A stretch of 64,000 nucleotides of DNA. It comes from Burkholderia seminalis DSM 23518. Lineage in GTDB: Bacteria; Pseudomonadota; Gammaproteobacteria; Burkholderiales; Burkholderiaceae. Location: assembly GCF_902832885.1 (NCBI RefSeq), contig NZ_CADFDK010000004.1, positions 95,655 to 159,654 on the forward strand, written 5' to 3'. Position numbers and translations under genes: made by a program. Below, piece after piece: positions 54,550-61,896 of this stretch; position 1 is the stretch's first letter; every line of letters begins with the position of its first letter. Under the pieces are notes generated by a model. That model searched no databases. It saw only the letters and a program-made list of their open reading frames with translations, and had not been told where the DNA came from.

Positions 54550-54986
54550 AGCCGTTCGACGAACCGTTCGTGGCGATCGACGCGCCGCGCCTGCGCGGGC
54601 GCGGCTGGAGCGTGTTCGTCGACGAACTGAAGGTGCCCGCGCGGATCGGCATTCATGCGCACGAGCATGAAGCGCCGCAGCCGATCGTGATCGACGCGCG
54701 GCTCGGGTATCGCTGCGAGCCGAGCGAGCAGGGCGAGTGGATCGATTACGACGGTTATTGCGCGCGTGTCGCGTCGTTCCTGTCGCACAAGCCGCATACG
54801 CGGCTGCTGGAGACGCTCGTCGCCGATATCGCGGTGTTGTCGTTCCGCGAGTGGCCGGCGCTGGAGTCGCTCACGCTGTCGGTGTACAAGCCGAAGATCC
54901 GGCCGGGGACGAAACGCGTCGGCGTGTCGCTCGACTGGACGCGGGGGGATTACTTGCGGTGGACCGGGGCGGCCGGGCAGCTTTGA
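54546..54986 (+). CDS. Dihydroneopterin aldolase (FolB)-like protein
   Basis: 146 residues. T-fold protein with the FolB/FolX pattern: FVDELKVPARIGIHAHEHEA near residue 28, DYDGYCARVASFLSHKPHTR, then LLETLVADIAVLSF and LTLSVYKPKIRPGTKRVGVS. The catalytic Glu (LLET) and Lys (YKPK) of dihydroneopterin aldolase are in place. It would help make tetrahydrofolate, the one-carbon acceptor of sarcosine oxidase. Translational coupling to soxG by ATGA supports this role. It could alternatively be an epimerase (FolX). Confidence 0.85.
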   Translation: MKPFDEPFVAIDAPRLRGRGWSVFVDELKVPARIGIHAHEHEAPQPIVIDARLGYRCEPSEQGEWIDYDGYCARVASFLSHKPHTRLLETLVADIAVLSFREWPALESLTLSVYKPKIRPGTKRVGVSLDWTRGDYLRWTGAAGQL

Positions 54987-55038
54987 TCAAAGGGGGCTGG
55001 ATCAAGGCACGAGAGAGGTGATCCGGAGACTCCACGGG

Positions 55039-55062
55039 GCGGCGGCGCGAATGCGCCGCCGC
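55039..55062. terminator. Perfect GC hairpin after the sox operon
   Basis: Arms GCGGCGGCGC (55039-55048) and GCGCCGCCGC (55053-55062) around GAAT, in the gap between the convergent sox operon and lytic transglycosylase gene. A short GTTTAT follows on the plus strand, so it is a weak Rho-independent terminator or a 3' end stabiliser. Confidence 0.45.
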
Positions 55063-55209
55063 ACGCGTTTATCGTTCCTGAAATATGCGAAGAATGTGAC
55101 GTTGCCGCCCATTGGCGCTTGTGTTCCTGAAATACCGGAACAATTGATGGTTCGGCCTGTGAATCGCAATATGTCGGATCGTCGACGCGCGAACGCGGGT
55201 GCGCATTGC

Positions 55210-55896
55210 TTACTTCGCGGTGCGGTTCGCGGCGGGCGCAGGGCCGGACGGATCGCTGACCGGCACCATCTGCGCCTTCCCGTCGTTCGCGGTATTCGCG
55301 GCTTGCGCATCGTCATCGGGTTCGAGCACGAACCGGAACGAATCGACCCGTTGCATGACCTTCGCCGCATACGCGCTGGATCCGCCGCTGTAGCTCTTCA
55401 GCCCGGCCTGGACGTTGCCGCCGGCCGCTTTCACGTAGCCGGAGAGAATCCGGGAGCCGGCCTCGACGTTCGCATTCGGTTCGGTCAGGTCCTTCACGTT
55501 GCGCAGCATGCCGCGGTGCGCGGACGGCACGACCTGCATCAGCCCGGTCGCGCCGTGCTGGCCGCGCGCCTTTTCCTGGAAGCGCGATTCGATCGAGATG
55601 ATGGCGTAAACGAGGGCGGGAGGCAGCGAATATTTCGTCGCGGTGACGCTCACGATATCGGCGAGCTTCGCGGCCTTTTCTCTTGCGACGCCGAATTTCT
55701 TCGTCAGGTAGGACGTGATGCGGCGGTTTGCTTCGTTCGGCTGATCGTTGGCGTTCGCGAGCGGCGCGGAGGCGACAGCCGGCGCCGATGCCAGCACGTC
55801 GGGCGCGGTGGCGGGCATAGCGGGCGTTTGCTCGGCCGATACCTGTTGCGCAATGCCGAGCAAGAGCACGATCAGCCAGAAAAACCGTCGTCGCAT
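55210..55896 (-). CDS. Lytic transglycosylase (SLT domain), periplasmic
   Basis: 228 residues. Signal peptide RRFFWLIVLLLGIAQQVSAE, then an SLT domain with catalytic Glu in LVYAIISIESRFQEKARGQH, GATGLMQVVPSAHRGM, and AGLKSYSGGSSAYAAKVM. Peptidoglycan strand cleavage in the periplasm. It has the same order of features as the protein at 10048-10701, including a C-terminal tail after the SYSGG/RYNGG motif, so the two are paralogues. No secretion-system genes are near to suggest a specialised role. Confidence 0.9.
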   Translation of the reverse strand: MRRRFFWLIVLLLGIAQQVSAEQTPAMPATAPDVLASAPAVASAPLANANDQPNEANRRITSYLTKKFGVAREKAAKLADIVSVTATKYSLPPALVYAIISIESRFQEKARGQHGATGLMQVVPSAHRGMLRNVKDLTEPNANVEAGSRILSGYVKAAGGNVQAGLKSYSGGSSAYAAKVMQRVDSFRFVLEPDDDAQAANTANDGKAQMVPVSDPSGPAPAANRTAK

Positions 55897-56053
55897 GGTC
55901 GAGTGCGGGGAAATGGGAGGCGCACAGTATATCGGCCAATCGCGCCAGACGGTCGAGCGCCGGCTCGAATGAAAGCGATGTGTAGGCTTGTGACGTTCGC
56001 AACGATCGACGCGGCGATCGTTGCGCGGACACGCATCGGAGTCCGGATGACCG

Positions 56054-56449
56054 CTAGTTGATGATCTCGCCGATGCCGGCTTCGATGCGGATTCTCAGCT
56101 GCTGAATGAACGCCGGATCGTACGGTTCCCAGTGATCGAGTTCGCCAACGACCTTCAAAGGCGATGTGCTTCGATACGAGCGCGTCGGATTGCCCGGGAA
56201 TTTCTTGTCCGTGACGTTCGGGTCGTTTTCGAATGCCCCGGTGGGCTCGACGATATAGACCCGCGGCTTGCCGTCGCCTTTGGCCATTTCCGCAGCCAGG
56301 CCAGCGCCCTTGGGCAGGGCCGTGAAATAAACGTGATTCATCACGACGTCATCCCGATAATTCGATCTGAAGCCCGCCGTCAGCAAGTCGCCGATCCGCA
56401 AATCCGCTTTCGTGCCATGAAAAAACGGGCCGGTGTCCAGGACGCCCAT
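56054..56449 (-). CDS. arr: Rifampin ADP-ribosyltransferase (Arr family)
   Basis: 131 residues, AAGGAG site before the ATG. The Arr family pattern is complete: PFFHGTKADLRIGDLLTAGF, MNHVYFTAL, VYIVEPTGAFENDPNV and KKFPGNPTRSYRSTSPLKVV. Known members transfer ADP-ribose from NAD+ to the C23 hydroxyl of rifampin and inactivate it. The His-Tyr-Asp residues used by Arr are present (FHGTK, SYR, ENDPN). The gene is 32 bases downstream of an osmoprotectant permease gene on the same strand but has its own strong ribosome site. Activity on rifampin is inferred from family membership. Confidence 0.9.
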   Translation of the reverse strand: MGVLDTGPFFHGTKADLRIGDLLTAGFRSNYRDDVVMNHVYFTALPKGAGLAAEMAKGDGKPRVYIVEPTGAFENDPNVTDKKFPGNPTRSYRSTSPLKVVGELDHWEPYDPAFIQQLRIRIEAGIGEIIN

Positions 56450-56481
56450 GGCTTCTCCTTCGAAAAATGTCGCCGTGTTTT

Positions 56482-57249
56482 CTAGGCGCGCCGCGCGCTC
56501 GCCACTCGCGCAATCGACCCGATCGCATCGCTGACGAGCACCGCGAGCAGCCCGACGATCACGCCACCTTGCAGCACGAACGCGGTGTTCGACGTCTGCA
56601 GGCCCGCGATGATCACGTCGCCGAGCCCGCGCGCGGCGACCGTCGAGCCGATCGTCGCGGTGCCGAGATTGATCACGACCGCGAGCCGGATCCCGTTGAC
56701 GATCACCGGAAACGCGAGTGGCAGTTCGACCGACACGAGTTGCTGCCAGCCGCTCATCCCCATCCCGCGCGCCGCGTCGACGACGTCGCGCGGCACGTCC
56801 TCGAGCCCTGCGATCGTGCTTTCGAAAATCGGCAGGAGCCCGTACAGCACGAGCGCGATCAGTACGGGCTTCAGGCCGAAGCCGACGGCCGGCACGGCCA
56901 GCGCGAGCACCGCGACCGGCGGGAAGGTCTGGCCGATATCGACGACGCTGCGCGCGACCGGCAGGAAATCCGCGCCGGCCGGCCGCGTGACCGCGATGCC
57001 GGCCGCGACCGCGACGATCGTGCCGATCAGGCTCGACAGCGCGACCGTGCCGAGATGCGCGAGCGTGAGATCGAGCAGGCTCGCACGATCGTAGATGACC
57101 GGCGCGCCGTTGTCCGCGAACGGCGCGAATACCCCCTGCAGCCACGCGGGGCGCAACAGCAGCACGAGCAGCAGCGCGAGCGCGGCCGCGCGGGCGACGT
57201 ACGCGGGAAGCGCCGAACGCGTCGGCCGCACGCTGCCATGCGCCGTCAT
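56482..57249 (-). CDS. Osmoprotectant ABC transporter permease (OpuC/Yeh type), second permease
   Basis: 255 residues, with about six membrane helices and the BPD EAA loop DAARGMGMSGWQQLVSVELP near residue 150. It opens with a variable N-terminus (MTAHGSVRPTRSALPAYV). Start overlaps the stop of the ATPase gene (ATGA). It is the partner of the larger permease at 58181-59359, the pair forming the channel for choline, glycine betaine or similar. Confidence 0.9.
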   Translation of the reverse strand: MTAHGSVRPTRSALPAYVARAAALALLLVLLLRPAWLQGVFAPFADNGAPVIYDRASLLDLTLAHLGTVALSSLIGTIVAVAAGIAVTRPAGADFLPVARSVVDIGQTFPPVAVLALAVPAVGFGLKPVLIALVLYGLLPIFESTIAGLEDVPRDVVDAARGMGMSGWQQLVSVELPLAFPVIVNGIRLAVVINLGTATIGSTVAARGLGDVIIAGLQTSNTAFVLQGGVIVGLLAVLVSDAIGSIARVASARRA

Positions 57250-58184
57250 GCGGGCTTCCTCGCATGCGCGCGGATCGCATCGAGCGTGATGCGGCGCGCA
57301 TTGCGCTCGCCGCCGTCGTCGACAGGCAGCGCGTCGACGCCGCGCCACAGCAGCTCGGACACCGCATCGCGCAGCGTGCGCGTCGCGGCGATCGGCTCGC
57401 CGTCGGCGTGGCCGGGTTCGGCCACCGTATCGATCGGCGTCAGCGCGAGCAGGCGCAGCGGCCGGTCGACCCCCGCGACGAGCTGCTCGACGACACCGGC
57501 CGCCGGCTTGCCGAGAATCTCGGCCGGCGGCGCGACCTGCAGCAGCCTGCCGCCGTCCATCACCGCGATCGTATCGCCGAGCTTCAGCGCTTCCTCGATG
57601 TCGTGCGTGACGATCACGACCGTGATGCCGAGGCGGCGCTGCAGCGCGAACAGGTCGTCCTGCGCCTTGCCGCGAATGATCGGGTCGAGCGCGCCGAACG
57701 GTTCGTCCATCAGCAGCATTGCGGGCTCGGCCGCGAGCGCGCGCGCGACGCCCACGCGCTGCTGCTGGCCGCCCGACAGTTCGTGCGGCAGCTTGTCCGC
57801 GAACTCGGCCGGCGCGAGATGGAACAGGTCGAGCAGTTCGTTCACGCGCGCGTCGATGCGCCCGGGTGGCCAGCCGAGCAGGCGCGGCACGGTCGCGATG
57901 TTGCGCGCGACGCTCCAGTGCGGAAACAGCCCATGCCCCTGGATCGCGTAGCCGATGCCGCGCCGCAGTTGCTCGGGCGCGACGGTCGCCGTATCGACGC
58001 CATCGATGCGGATCGTGCCGGTGGTCGGAGCGATCAGCCGGTTGATCATGCGCAGGAGCGTCGACTTGCCGCTGCCCGACGCACCGACGAGCGCGGTGAT
58101 CGTGCCGCGCTGCATCGTCAGCGACACGTCGTCGACGGCGATCACGTCGCCGAAGCGTTTGCCGACCCGTTCGATCTCGATCAT
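57246..58184 (-). CDS. Osmoprotectant ABC transporter ATP-binding protein (OpuCA/YehX type)
   Basis: 312 residues. Walker A GASGSGKST, Q-loop YAIQGHGLFPHWSVARNIA, signature LSGGQQQRVGVARAL, Walker B MLLMDEPFGALDP. The C-terminal 70 residues resemble a single degenerate CBS-like region, as in OpuCA-type ATPases. It is coupled to both permeases by 4-base overlaps. The operon order is binding protein, permease, ATPase, permease. Confidence 0.92.
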   Translation of the reverse strand: MIEIERVGKRFGDVIAVDDVSLTMQRGTITALVGASGSGKSTLLRMINRLIAPTTGTIRIDGVDTATVAPEQLRRGIGYAIQGHGLFPHWSVARNIATVPRLLGWPPGRIDARVNELLDLFHLAPAEFADKLPHELSGGQQQRVGVARALAAEPAMLLMDEPFGALDPIIRGKAQDDLFALQRRLGITVVIVTHDIEEALKLGDTIAVMDGGRLLQVAPPAEILGKPAAGVVEQLVAGVDRPLRLLALTPIDTVAEPGHADGEPIAATRTLRDAVSELLWRGVDALPVDDGGERNARRITLDAIRAHARKPA

Positions 58185-59359
58185 CCTGCACGCCCCTTCG
58201 CGAGCGATGTCGCGGCTTCGAACACGACGGCGGCCGCCAGTGCGAGCGCGATCGTCGGGATCGCGCCGAGCAGCACGAGATCGGCGGCCGATTGCCCGAT
58301 CCCCTGGAAGATGAAGGTGCCGAACCCGCCGCCGCCGATCAGCGCGGCCACCGCGGTCAGGCCGATGTTCTGCACGAGCACGATGCGCACGCCGCTCAGG
58401 ATCACCGGCAGCGCGAGCACGAGATCGACGCGCAGCAGCCGCTGCGCGCGCGTCATGCCCATCGCGCGTGCCGCTTCGGTCACGTGCGGCGGCACCTGCC
58501 CGAGCCCGACCACGACGCTCGAGGCGATCGGCAGCAGCGAATAGAGGAACAGCGCGAGCACGGCCGGCGCGACGCCGATCCCGCGGATGCCGAGCGCGGC
58601 CGCGAGCGGCACGTGCGCGGCGAGCAGGCCGAGCGGCGCCATCATCAGCCCGTACATCGCGATGCTGGGGATCGTCTGCACGACGTTGAGCACGGGCATG
58701 GCGAGGGTCCGCACGGACGCGACGCGCGCGCATGCGATGCCCAGCGGCAGGCCCGCGACGAGCGCGGCGGCCACCGAGCCGCCCGCGAGCGAGACGTGAC
58801 GGATCGCCTCGCGCCAGAAATCGTCGCTGCGCACCGCGTATTCGCGCATCACCGAGAGGCCGTCCCACCAGCCGCTGGCGAGCGGCACCGAAATCGCCGC
58901 TATCGCGACGACGAGCGCGACGAGGCGCCGCCACGGGCCGAACGCGAGTCGTGCGAGCGCGTCGGCGACGAGCACGGCCCACGCGAACAGCAGCAGCCAG
59001 ACGCCCGCGTCGGGCGACACGCGGGCCAGCATGTCGTCGGGCGCGACGACATGCCGCGCGGCGGCGCCGACCGCATACGCGAGCGTCGCGAGCCCCGCGC
59101 AGCCGGCCGCGAGCCGCCAGGCGGGGCGGCTCGCCGTCATCGCCCACAACGCGCCGGCGGTCCACAGCGCGGCGAGCGCGGCGCCCTGCATCGCGGGCAG
59201 CGCGGCGAACACCGACAGCCCGGTGCCGGCCGCGATCCGGTTCGGCCGCAGCACCGCGAACGACAGGCCGAACACGGCGACGATCGTCAGTACCCCGATC
59301 AGGATGCCGACCTTGTCGAGTGTCACGCGCCGCGCGGATGCGGCCGCGCGATCCGTCAT
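58181..59359 (-). CDS. Osmoprotectant ABC transporter permease (OpuC/Yeh type), large
   Basis: 392 residues. The first 170 or so contain additional membrane helices (VGILIGVLTIVAVFGLSFAV, then AALWTAGALWAMTAS) and precede the standard BPD permease with EAA loop EAARAMGMTRAQRLLRVDLV near residue 310 and C-terminal ALIGGGGFGTFIFQGIGQSA. The extended N-terminus is typical of YehY-type subunits. ATGA overlap with the binding-protein gene upstream. Confidence 0.9.
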   Translation of the reverse strand: MTDRAAASARRVTLDKVGILIGVLTIVAVFGLSFAVLRPNRIAAGTGLSVFAALPAMQGAALAALWTAGALWAMTASRPAWRLAAGCAGLATLAYAVGAAARHVVAPDDMLARVSPDAGVWLLLFAWAVLVADALARLAFGPWRRLVALVVAIAAISVPLASGWWDGLSVMREYAVRSDDFWREAIRHVSLAGGSVAAALVAGLPLGIACARVASVRTLAMPVLNVVQTIPSIAMYGLMMAPLGLLAAHVPLAAALGIRGIGVAPAVLALFLYSLLPIASSVVVGLGQVPPHVTEAARAMGMTRAQRLLRVDLVLALPVILSGVRIVLVQNIGLTAVAALIGGGGFGTFIFQGIGQSAADLVLLGAIPTIALALAAAVVFEAATSLAKGRAG

Positions 59360-60279
59360 TTAACGAAGCCCTTCGCTTTCAGGTAGCTTTTCGCGACGCC
59401 GGCGGCCGGCTCGCCGTTGATCTGGATGCGGGCGTTCAGCGATTGCAGCGTCTTCAGGTCGAGGCTCGCGAACACGGGCTTCAGGTAGTCGGCGATCTGC
59501 GGATGCGCTTTCAGCACGGCTTCGCGGATCACGGGCGCCGGGGCGTAGACGGGCTGCACGTGCTTGTCGTCGTCGAGCACCGCGAGGCCGCTCGACGCGA
59601 TGCCGCCGTCGGTGCCGTAGACCATCGCGGCATTCACGCCGTCGGTCTGGTTCGCGGCGGCCTTGATCGTCGCGGCCGTGTCGCCGCCGGACAGCACGAC
59701 GAGCTGTTCGGGCTTCATCTTGAAGCCGTACGCCTTCTCGAACGACGGCAGCGCGGACGCGCTGTTCACGAATTCAGCCGATGCCGCGAGCTTCACCTTG
59801 CCGCCGCCGGCCACCCACTTGCCGAAATCGGAGAGGGTCTTCAGGTGCTGCGACTGCGCGACGGGGGCGAGCAGCGCGACGCCCCACGTGTTGTTCGCCG
59901 GCGCCGGCTCGAGCCACACGAGGTGGTTCGCCGCATAGTCGAGCTTCTTCGCGGTGTCGTAGCCTTGTGCGGCGTTCTTCCACACGGGGTCGTCGGCCTT
60001 GTTGAAGAAGAACGCGGCGTTGCCGGTGTATTCCGGGTAGATGTCGATCTCGCCGCTCGTGAGCGCCTTGCGCACGATCGGCGTCGTGCCGAGCGCGATC
60101 TTTTCGGTGACCGGAATGCCGTGGGCCTTCAGCACCTGCGCGACGAGATTGCCGAGCAGGTTGCCTTCGGTGTCGATCTTCGACGACACCACGACGGGCG
60201 TGTCGGCGTGCGCGCCGGGCGCGACGACGGCGGCGGCGAACACGAGGCCCAGGATCCGGGCGGGCAGGGCGAGCTTCAT
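59356..60279 (-). CDS. Osmoprotectant ABC transporter periplasmic binding protein (OsmF/YehZ-like)
   Basis: 307 residues. Signal peptide LPARILGLVFAAAVVAPGAH, cleaved before ADTPVVV. Mature core as in the OpuC/OsmF group: SSKIDTEGNLLGNLVAQVLK, GEIDIYPEYTGNAAFFFN, and LVVLSGGDTAATIKAAANQT. It binds choline, betaine or a related quaternary amine and feeds the three downstream proteins. It is the first gene of the operon. Confidence 0.92.
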   Translation of the reverse strand: MKLALPARILGLVFAAAVVAPGAHADTPVVVSSKIDTEGNLLGNLVAQVLKAHGIPVTEKIALGTTPIVRKALTSGEIDIYPEYTGNAAFFFNKADDPVWKNAAQGYDTAKKLDYAANHLVWLEPAPANNTWGVALLAPVAQSQHLKTLSDFGKWVAGGGKVKLAASAEFVNSASALPSFEKAYGFKMKPEQLVVLSGGDTAATIKAAANQTDGVNAAMVYGTDGGIASSGLAVLDDDKHVQPVYAPAPVIREAVLKAHPQIADYLKPVFASLDLKTLQSLNARIQINGEPAAGVAKSYLKAKGFVK

Positions 60280-60445
60280 TGGGCCGATCTCCAGGACGGG
60301 GGCGTACGCCGAAAGTTACTTGACTGAGCCGGCTTTGGCAAACCGCGTGCGGCGGTGTGTCCACAGCCCGTGTGGGGATAACCCGCATCCGTCGCGTGCG
60401 CTTGTTACACTGAAATTCGTTCCCTGCCTGCGGACACTTGCCGAC

Positions 60446-61375
60446 ATGAAGCCCGAGTTGCTGGTCCTCATCGCATTGCGCGGCGACGCGCAGCGCAAGA
60501 TCGCCGCGTCGTTCGACGTGCGCCATGCTCCGACGCCCGACGAACGCGCACGCGCGATCGCCGAACACGGCGGCACGATTCGCGCGGTGCTGACCAACGG
60601 CAGCACGGGGCTCACCGCCACCGAGATCGACGGGCTGCCGCAACTGACGTTCGTCAGCGCGCTCGGCGCGGGCTACGAGCACATCGACGTCGCGCATGCG
60701 AAGGCGCGCGGCGTCACGGTCGTCACGGGCGCGGGCACCAACGACGATTGCGTCGCCGATCACGCGTTCGCGCTGCTGCTCGCGGCGGTGCGCAACGTCG
60801 TGCAGCTCGATGCGAAAACCCGCGCGGGCGTGTGGCGCGAGGGGTTGCCGATGCCGCCGAACGTGTCGGGCAGGAAGCTCGGCATCGTCGGGCTCGGCAA
60901 GATCGGCGAGAAGTGCGCGCGCCGTGCGGCCGGCTTCGACATCGAGATCGGTTATCACAACCGGTCCGAGAAGCCCGTTCCCTACCGCTATTTCGACCGG
61001 GTCGACGCGCTGGCGCAGTGGGCCGATTTCGTGATCGTCGCGACGCCCGGCGGCGCGGGCACGCGGCACCTGATCGACCGCACCGTGCTCGATGCGCTCG
61101 GGCCCGGCGGTTTTCTCGTCAACGTGTCGCGCGGCAGTGTTGTCGATACCGCTGCTTTGGCGGATGCGCTGCGCGAACGGCGCATCGCCGGCGCGGGGCT
61201 CGACGTGTACGAAGGCGAACCGGAGCCGCCGCGCGCGCTGACGGATCTCGACAACGTCGTGCTGACGCCGCACATGGGCGGCTGGTCGCCCGAGGCGCTC
61301 GATCGGTCGGTGCAGCAGTTTCTCGACAACGCGGCGCGGCATTTCGCGGGGCAGCCGGTGTTGACGCCGGTGTGA
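60446..61375 (+). CDS. D-2-hydroxyacid dehydrogenase (glyoxylate/hydroxypyruvate reductase type)
   Basis: 309 residues. NAD(P)-binding LGIVGLGKIGEKCARRAAGF near residue 150; catalytic Arg in VNVSRGSVVDTAAL, Glu in DVYEGEPEPP and His in TPHMGGWSPEALDRS, complete for the family. It reduces 2-oxoacids such as glyoxylate or hydroxypyruvate, or oxidises the D-hydroxyacids. Divergent from the osmoprotectant operon; convergent with the Nudix gene. No ribosome site close to the consensus is seen. Confidence 0.9.
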   Translation: MKPELLVLIALRGDAQRKIAASFDVRHAPTPDERARAIAEHGGTIRAVLTNGSTGLTATEIDGLPQLTFVSALGAGYEHIDVAHAKARGVTVVTGAGTNDDCVADHAFALLLAAVRNVVQLDAKTRAGVWREGLPMPPNVSGRKLGIVGLGKIGEKCARRAAGFDIEIGYHNRSEKPVPYRYFDRVDALAQWADFVIVATPGGAGTRHLIDRTVLDALGPGGFLVNVSRGSVVDTAALADALRERRIAGAGLDVYEGEPEPPRALTDLDNVVLTPHMGGWSPEALDRSVQQFLDNAARHFAGQPVLTPV

Positions 61376-61384
61376 GTGCCGAAG

Positions 61385-61406
61385 GGCGGGCGCGAATCAG
61401 CCCGCC
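61385..61406. terminator. Shared hairpin between convergent genes
   Basis: Arms GGCGGGC (61385-61391) and GCCCGCC (61400-61406) overlap the 3' end of the Nudix gene and lie just after the dehydrogenase stop. No T tract on either strand, so only a possible bidirectional pause or termination site. Confidence 0.3.
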
Positions 61407-61765
61407 TGCCTGCGGAATGCCCAATAGAAATCCGGCAGGTTCGCCGGTTTGTCGGCATCGAGGTCGATCCAGCCGAACGGGTTGTGCTCGTCGCTCAGGA
61501 CGATTTCATGACGATCGACCCGGCACTCGAAGCACACGATGAGCACACGCTTGCCCGGCACGACCTCGCACGAGCGGCTCGCCACGTGGCGGATCGCCGA
61601 GGCGACGATCCCGCATTCCTCCCGCACTTCGCGCGTGACGGTTTCCTCGAGCGATTCGCCGGCTTCGGGCCAGCCGCCCGGCAACGCCCATTCGTCGCGT
61701 GGATTACGCAGGAACAGGACCGAGCTGCCGTCACGGACGATCGCTTTCGCGCTGAGGGGGATCAT
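61397..61765 (-). CDS. Nudix hydrolase
   Basis: 122 residues, a single Nudix domain. The Nudix box begins GGWPEAGESLEETVTREVR at residue 30 and continues EECGI, fitting G-x5-E-x7-REUxEExGU. It would hydrolyse a nucleoside diphosphate linked to another group; the substrate cannot be told from sequence. The start MIPLSAKAIVRDGSSVLFL suits the family. Convergent with the hydroxyacid dehydrogenase gene. Confidence 0.9.
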   Translation of the reverse strand: MIPLSAKAIVRDGSSVLFLRNPRDEWALPGGWPEAGESLEETVTREVREECGIVASAIRHVASRSCEVVPGKRVLIVCFECRVDRHEIVLSDEHNPFGWIDLDADKPANLPDFYWAFRRQAG

Positions 61766-61896
61766 GGGAGGGCACCGTTGGCGTTCGATTTTCGCAGCCT
61801 GGCGCAGGCGTGCCGTTCCTGCAGCGATCCCCCGCCCGCGCCGACGGGCGCGCAGGCGGGGGCGGCCGTGCCGTCATGCCGGCAGCCGGCGTGCGA

